From the NCBI RefSeq assembly GCF_030148435.1, contig NZ_JASBTN010000079.1:62001-126000 (forward strand): a stretch of 64,000 nt of DNA. Reading direction: 5' to 3'. Within the stretch, counting starts at the first letter, position 1, and each line of letters begins with the position of its first letter. This document shows positions 59,719 to 64,000 of this stretch, piece by piece. The position numbers and the translations under genes were made by a program. Source of the DNA: Aliiroseovarius sp. Its GTDB lineage: Bacteria; Pseudomonadota; Alphaproteobacteria; Rhodobacterales; Rhodobacteraceae. Below the pieces are notes generated by a model that was given only the letters and a program-made list of their open reading frames with translations, was not told where the DNA came from and made no database searches.

Positions 59719-61275
59719 TCAGCCCTTGTCGCGGTCCTCCCGCAGCCAGGCCTCGCGCTTGCGATAGATCGTCGAGGGCGAGACATCCAGCGCCCGGGCC
59801 GCACGCGGGATCGACCCGCCGTGGGTGTGAATCACCGCCTCGATCACATCGCGTTCGATTTCGGCCAGGGTGCGGCCGTGGATCGGCACGTGGGAACCGG
59901 CCTGGCCCGCCTGGTCGGCGAAGCCACGGGTGTCGGCGCTCAGTTCCTCGGGCAACATATGCGCTTCGACCGTCGCGGCGTCATGGTTCAGCACCACGTT
60001 CCAGATCACGTTCAGAAGCTGGCGCACATTGCCCGGCCACTTGTGGCGCAACAAGATGCCCTGTGCCTCCGGGCTGAAACCGGCAAAGCCACGCCCCTCG
60101 CGGGCGGAGAGATGCTTCAGCCGTGCCTGGGCAATCTCCAGCACGTCCCTGTCGCGGGTGCGCAGCGGGGGCATGGTCAGCGTTGCCACATGCAGCCGAT
60201 AGAAGAGGTCGACGCGCAGCCGGCCCTCCTCCATCTCGACAAAGGGGTCGCGTGCGGTGGAACAGATCACCCGGATGGCCGTGCGGTGGGGCTGACCGGG
60301 ATCCGACGCCGCGCAGCGTTGCAGGACGCGCAGGAATTGCGCCTGCACCGGAGGGGAGAGGTTGCAGATCTCGTCCAGGTACAGCGTTCCGTCGCGGGCG
60401 AGATGAAGCAGCGGTTCGGCGCCCGGTGTGCCGGGCTGCCCAGCCAGGCCCAGCAGGTCGCGTTCGATCGTCTCCGTGCGCAGGGCGGCGCAGTCCACCG
60501 GAACGAAGCTTGCCTGTCGGCGCGCCGAGCGCGCATGGATATCGCGCGCGAGGGCTTCTTTTCCGGCGCCATGTTCGCCCTGGATGAACACCGTCGCGTC
60601 AGAGCGCGCCACGGCCTCCACCTTGTCCAGCACCGCCGACATGCTGGGGGAGCCGCCGATCAGACAGATTGCATCCATATCCGTATCGCGCGACACGACC
60701 CCCAGCGGGGCGACCGGCGGTTCGGTCATCGTCGACGGGCCGGGCGGTGGCGCAACGGTTGCCGACAGGGTGGCGGGGGTCGGCGCCTTCGGGGGCGACG
60801 CTACCGCGACGCTCCCGCTGCGCGCGCCGGCGGGTGGGCGGCACTGGCGCAATGCGCTTTCAACCGTCTTGCTGAGCCGGACGCGGCTGAAAGGGGTGAA
60901 CAGGCAGTCGAAGGCGCCGTTGCGCATGGCTTCGGCGGCATCGTTGATCTCGTCATTATTGGCAACCACCACGATCGTGGTCTCCGGCACGCGGGTCAGC
61001 CAGTCCTTCACATCCGCAAGCGTCGAGGCGCCGTCGAGCCGCAGCGGCAGGAAGGCGAGCTGCGGCAGCTGCGTGTCGAAAATGGCCCGTGCATCCTCCA
61101 GCGAGGCGGCCCGCAGGATCCGCAGGCCATGGTTCAGGAACGGATCGTCGGGAAACAACCAGGCCTGTTCCCGGGTGCCCACGGCCAGAACCTTGATTGC
61201 GCCATCCACGCCGCCTCCCCGCGGCGCAGGCTCGGGACTATGGCTCGGCTCACTGTTCAACTGCATGACCTTCAT
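59719..61275 (-). CDS. Bacterial enhancer-binding protein (AAA+/Fis type) lacking GAFTGA
   Basis: Receiver-like N-terminus; Walker A-like GEHGAGKE, GTLYLDEICNLSPPVQAQFLRVLQ, KWPGNVRQLLNVIWN, C-terminal Fis HTH SIPRAARALDVSPSTIYRKREAW. Confidence 0.88.
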   Translation of the reverse strand: MKVMQLNSEPSHSPEPAPRGGGVDGAIKVLAVGTREQAWLFPDDPFLNHGLRILRAASLEDARAIFDTQLPQLAFLPLRLDGASTLADVKDWLTRVPETTIVVVANNDEINDAAEAMRNGAFDCLFTPFSRVRLSKTVESALRQCRPPAGARSGSVAVASPPKAPTPATLSATVAPPPGPSTMTEPPVAPLGVVSRDTDMDAICLIGGSPSMSAVLDKVEAVARSDATVFIQGEHGAGKEALARDIHARSARRQASFVPVDCAALRTETIERDLLGLAGQPGTPGAEPLLHLARDGTLYLDEICNLSPPVQAQFLRVLQRCAASDPGQPHRTAIRVICSTARDPFVEMEEGRLRVDLFYRLHVATLTMPPLRTRDRDVLEIAQARLKHLSAREGRGFAGFSPEAQGILLRHKWPGNVRQLLNVIWNVVLNHDAATVEAHMLPEELSADTRGFADQAGQAGSHVPIHGRTLAEIERDVIEAVIHTHGGSIPRAARALDVSPSTIYRKREAWLREDRDKG

Positions 61276-61349
61276 TTTGGCAACCTACGGCGGACAGTTT
61301 CACCCGGATCGGTTGAGCATTCTTTAAATATCACGTCCAACGAATAAAA

Positions 61350-61385
61350 AAACCACCCTCGGGCAGGCCCAGGGGTGGTTTTTCA
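61350..61385 (-). terminator. Rho-independent terminator downstream of prpE
   Basis: Reverse strand AACCACCCCtgggcctgcccgaGGGTGGTT followed by TTTTTATT. Confidence 0.75.
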
Positions 61386-61404
61386 CCGATTGTGGCGGTG
61401 GATC

Positions 61405-63297
61405 TTATGCTTTCGAGTAGCCCATGTCGCTCAACGCTTCGCGAATCTCGTCCAGAATCGCGGGGTCATCGATGGTCGCGGGCATCTTGTATTCCTTGCC
61501 ATCTGCGATCGACACCATGGTCGCGCGCAGAATTTTGCCGGACCGCGTCTTGGGCAGGCGATCCACCACCGCGCAGAGCTTGAAGGCCGCCACGGGGCCG
61601 ATCTTTTCGCGCACCAGCTTGACGCATTCTGCGGTGACTTCGGCATCCGGGCGGTCGGCGCCGGCGTTCAGGCAGACAAGCCCCAGCGGCAACTGGCCCT
61701 TCAGCTGGTCGGTCACGCCGATCACCGCGCATTCGGCCACGTCGGGATGCGAGGCCAGCACCTCTTCCATCGCGCCGGTGGACAGGCGGTGGCCTGCCAC
61801 GTTGATCACGTCATCGGTGCGCGCCATGATATAGACATAGCCGTCCTCGTCCTTGTAGCCCGCGTCGCCGGTCTCATAGTAGCCGGGGAAAGTGTTGAGG
61901 TAGCTCTTCTTGAACCGGTCCTCGGCGTTCCACAGGGTTGGCAGCGTGCCCGGCGGCAGCGGCAGCTTGATCGCGATGGCGCCCAGTTCTCCGGCGGGCA
62001 TCGGGTGGCCGCCTTCGTCCAGGATGTCGACCTGGAAGCCCGGCATCGGCACCGAGGGCGAGCCCAGCTTGACCGGCAGCTCCTCGATCCCCAGCGGGTT
62101 GGCGGCGATGGCAAAGCCGGTCTCGGTCTGCCACCAGTGGTCGATCACCGGCACCTTCAACTGGTCCTGCGCCCAGACGATCGTGTCGGGGTCGGCGCGT
62201 TCACCGGCCAGGTAAACCTGTTTCAGGCAGGACAGATCGTATTTCTTCACGAACTCGCCCTTCGGGTCTTCACGTTTCACGGCGCGGAAGGCGGTGGGGG
62301 CGGTGAAGAAGCTTTTCACATTATGCTCGGAAATCACCCGCCAGAACGTGCCCGCATCCGGCGTGCCGATTGGCTTGCCTTCAAAGACGATGGTGGTGTT
62401 GCCGGCGATCAGCGGCCCGTAGGTGATATAGGAGTGGCCCACGACCCAGCCCACGTCCGAGGCGGCCCAGAAGACTTCGCCGGGATCGACGTTGTAGAGG
62501 TTCTTCATGGTCCAGTTCAGGGCGACCAGGTGGCCGCCGGTGTGGCGGATCACGCCCTTGGGCTGGCCGGTGGTGCCGGAGGTATAGAGGATATAGGCCG
62601 GGTGGTTGCCTTCGACCGGCACGCAATCGGCCGGCGCAACGCCTTGCTGGGCCTCGTTCCAGTCGAAGTCGCGACCGGGGATCAGCTCGGCCGGGTGCTC
62701 TTCACGCTGCAGGATCAGAGTGAAGTCAGGCTTGTGCGCGGACAGCTCGATGGCACCGTCCAGCAGCGGCTTGTAGGGCACGATCCGGCCGGGCTCCAAC
62801 CCGCAGGAGGCGGCGATGATCGCCTTGGGCTGGGCGTCGTCGATGCGCACGGCCAGCTCGTTCGAGGCAAAGCCGCCAAAGACCACCGAATGCACCGCGC
62901 CGATGCGGGTCACGGCGAGCATGGCGACGAGCGCCTCGGCGACCATCGGCATGTAGATGATGACGCGGTCGCCTTTGGTCACACCCTTGGCCACCAGCGC
63001 ACCGGCCAGCGAGGCCACGCGATCTTTCAGCTGGGCATAGGTGATCTTCTCCTGACGGCCGGTGATCGGGCTGTCGTAGATCACGGCGACCTGGTCGGCC
63101 CGGCCGCCTTCGACGTGACGGTCCACAGCGTTCCAGCAGGTGTTGACCATGCCGTCTGAAAACCATTCGTACAGGGGGGCGTTCTCGTCAAACAGCGCTT
63201 TCGACGGGGCCTTGTCCCAGTCGATCGCCTGGGCGGCCTCCATCCAGAAGGCTTCCGGGTTCGCCTGCCAGGCTTCGTAGACGTCTTTGTATCCCAT
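61405..63297 (-). CDS. prpE: Propionyl-CoA synthetase
   Basis: ACS-family: YILYTSGTTGQPKGVIRHTGGHLVALNWTMKNLYNVDPGEVFWAASDVGWVVGHSYITYGPLIAGNTTIVFEGKP; MGYKDVYEAW start. Confidence 0.93.
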   Translation of the reverse strand: MGYKDVYEAWQANPEAFWMEAAQAIDWDKAPSKALFDENAPLYEWFSDGMVNTCWNAVDRHVEGGRADQVAVIYDSPITGRQEKITYAQLKDRVASLAGALVAKGVTKGDRVIIYMPMVAEALVAMLAVTRIGAVHSVVFGGFASNELAVRIDDAQPKAIIAASCGLEPGRIVPYKPLLDGAIELSAHKPDFTLILQREEHPAELIPGRDFDWNEAQQGVAPADCVPVEGNHPAYILYTSGTTGQPKGVIRHTGGHLVALNWTMKNLYNVDPGEVFWAASDVGWVVGHSYITYGPLIAGNTTIVFEGKPIGTPDAGTFWRVISEHNVKSFFTAPTAFRAVKREDPKGEFVKKYDLSCLKQVYLAGERADPDTIVWAQDQLKVPVIDHWWQTETGFAIAANPLGIEELPVKLGSPSVPMPGFQVDILDEGGHPMPAGELGAIAIKLPLPPGTLPTLWNAEDRFKKSYLNTFPGYYETGDAGYKDEDGYVYIMARTDDVINVAGHRLSTGAMEEVLASHPDVAECAVIGVTDQLKGQLPLGLVCLNAGADRPDAEVTAECVKLVREKIGPVAAFKLCAVVDRLPKTRSGKILRATMVSIADGKEYKMPATIDDPAILDEIREALSDMGYSKA

Positions 63298-63395
63298 GCG
63301 GTGTATCCTCCTCAGAACGCTTGAAACGGGTGTAGCGGGGGCAGGGAGGCCGGGGCAAGACCCGTGAGGCCCTGGGCGGCAATTCGGCGCAATAA

Positions 63396-63520
63396 TTTTG
63401 CAAGGTTTCGCTGATAGCGCCTGCAAATTTTTGCAAAGCCCTTGGGGATATGTGCTGAAATTTTGAAACTTGTCGTTTTTGCAAAACTGCAAATCATGCT
63501 TGCAAAATTTTCCCGCAAAG
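63396..63520. promoter_or_regulatory. Cluster of TTTGCAAA-type boxes upstream of prpE
   Basis: Exact TTTGCAAA at 63430-63437 and 63478-63485; near-matches TTTTGCAA (63397), CCTGCAAA (63420), ACTGCAAA (63486), CTTGCAAA (63499), CCCGCAAA (63512). Confidence 0.6.
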
Positions 63521-63596
63521 ATTCGGCGCGGGGTGGGCGGGACATGTCGGGGAGGCGGGGGGGCGCCAGGTGCAGGCGGGCCGCCCCCTGAAGCGA

Positions 63597-64000
63597 TCAG
63601 CCGTAATGCGCCACCGGGGTTCCTGCGACCGCGGACATGTTCAGAAGCCCGCGCGCGGTGATCGACGGGGTGACGATATGGGCGCGGTTGCCCATGCCCA
63701 TCAGGATCGGCCCGACCTCGAGCCCCAGCCCCTTGGTCTTGAGGATGTTGCGTACGGCGCTGGCCGCATCGGCATTGGGGAAAACCAGCACATTGGCCGA
63801 CCCGTTGAACCGCGTATCGGGGAAGATGTGGCGGCGGGTGGCCTCGTCCAGGGCGGCGTCCACATGCATTTCGCCCTCATAGGTGAAATCGCACGGGGTG
63901 GCATCCAGGATGTCCAGCGCGCCACGGGCCCGCACGCCGGTGTCGCAGCCGTGGTTGCCGAATTGCGAATAGGAGCAGATGGCGACCTTCGGGTCGACCC
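63597..64000 (-). CDS. maeB: NADP-dependent malic enzyme, C-terminal phosphotransacetylase-like part (truncated at window edge)
   Basis: EGEMHVDAALDEATRRHIFPDTRFNGSANVLVFPNADAASAVRNILKTKGLGLEVGPILMGMGNRAHIVTPSITARGLLNMSAVAG. Confidence 0.85.
   Translation of the reverse strand, partial: VDPKVAICSYSQFGNHGCDTGVRARGALDILDATPCDFTYEGEMHVDAALDEATRRHIFPDTRFNGSANVLVFPNADAASAVRNILKTKGLGLEVGPILMGMGNRAHIVTPSITARGLLNMSAVAGTPVAHYG

Overview
This is a GC-rich alphaproteobacterial chromosomal segment, with gene content and sequence flavour typical of Rhodobacteraceae/roseobacters. It is mostly ordinary chromosome: I see no IS element, prophage, CRISPR array or recognisable defence locus. Main modules, left to right: (i) histidine utilisation, hutI(partial)<->hutF-hutC, with a palindromic operator; (ii) an operon of two FtsX/LolCE-like permeases, a LolD-like ATPase with a C-terminal YHS metal-binding domain, a LolA-like protein and a beta-barrel protein, preceded by a perfect FNR-type box; (iii) tRNA-Cys, pcm-like, tolC-like and PopZ-like genes; (iv) cobQ, efp and a Cys-rich small ORF with a second perfect FNR-type palindrome; (v) a cobalamin riboswitch and complete B12 capture operon (btuB-btuF-btuC-btuD-cbiZ-exbB-exbD-exbD-tonB); (vi) cysK and an RND efflux pair; (vii) a multiply disrupted peptidoglycan-binding gene; (viii) a complete protocatechuate 4,5-cleavage pathway with pobA/pobR; (ix) uvrB, a GNAT gene with an in-frame 9-bp repeat and a non-coding region with strong RNA-structure signals ending in an intrinsic terminator; (x) glyA/nadK with 19-bp-phased repeats, a GAFTGA-less bacterial enhancer-binding protein and prpE with TTTGCAAA boxes. 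The best leads for something undescribed are the FNR-boxed YHS-ABC/LolA-like/OMP operon (about 2.8-8.2 kb) and the candidate structured RNA at about 54.61-54.89 kb. All calls come from reading sequence and motifs; no database search was run.
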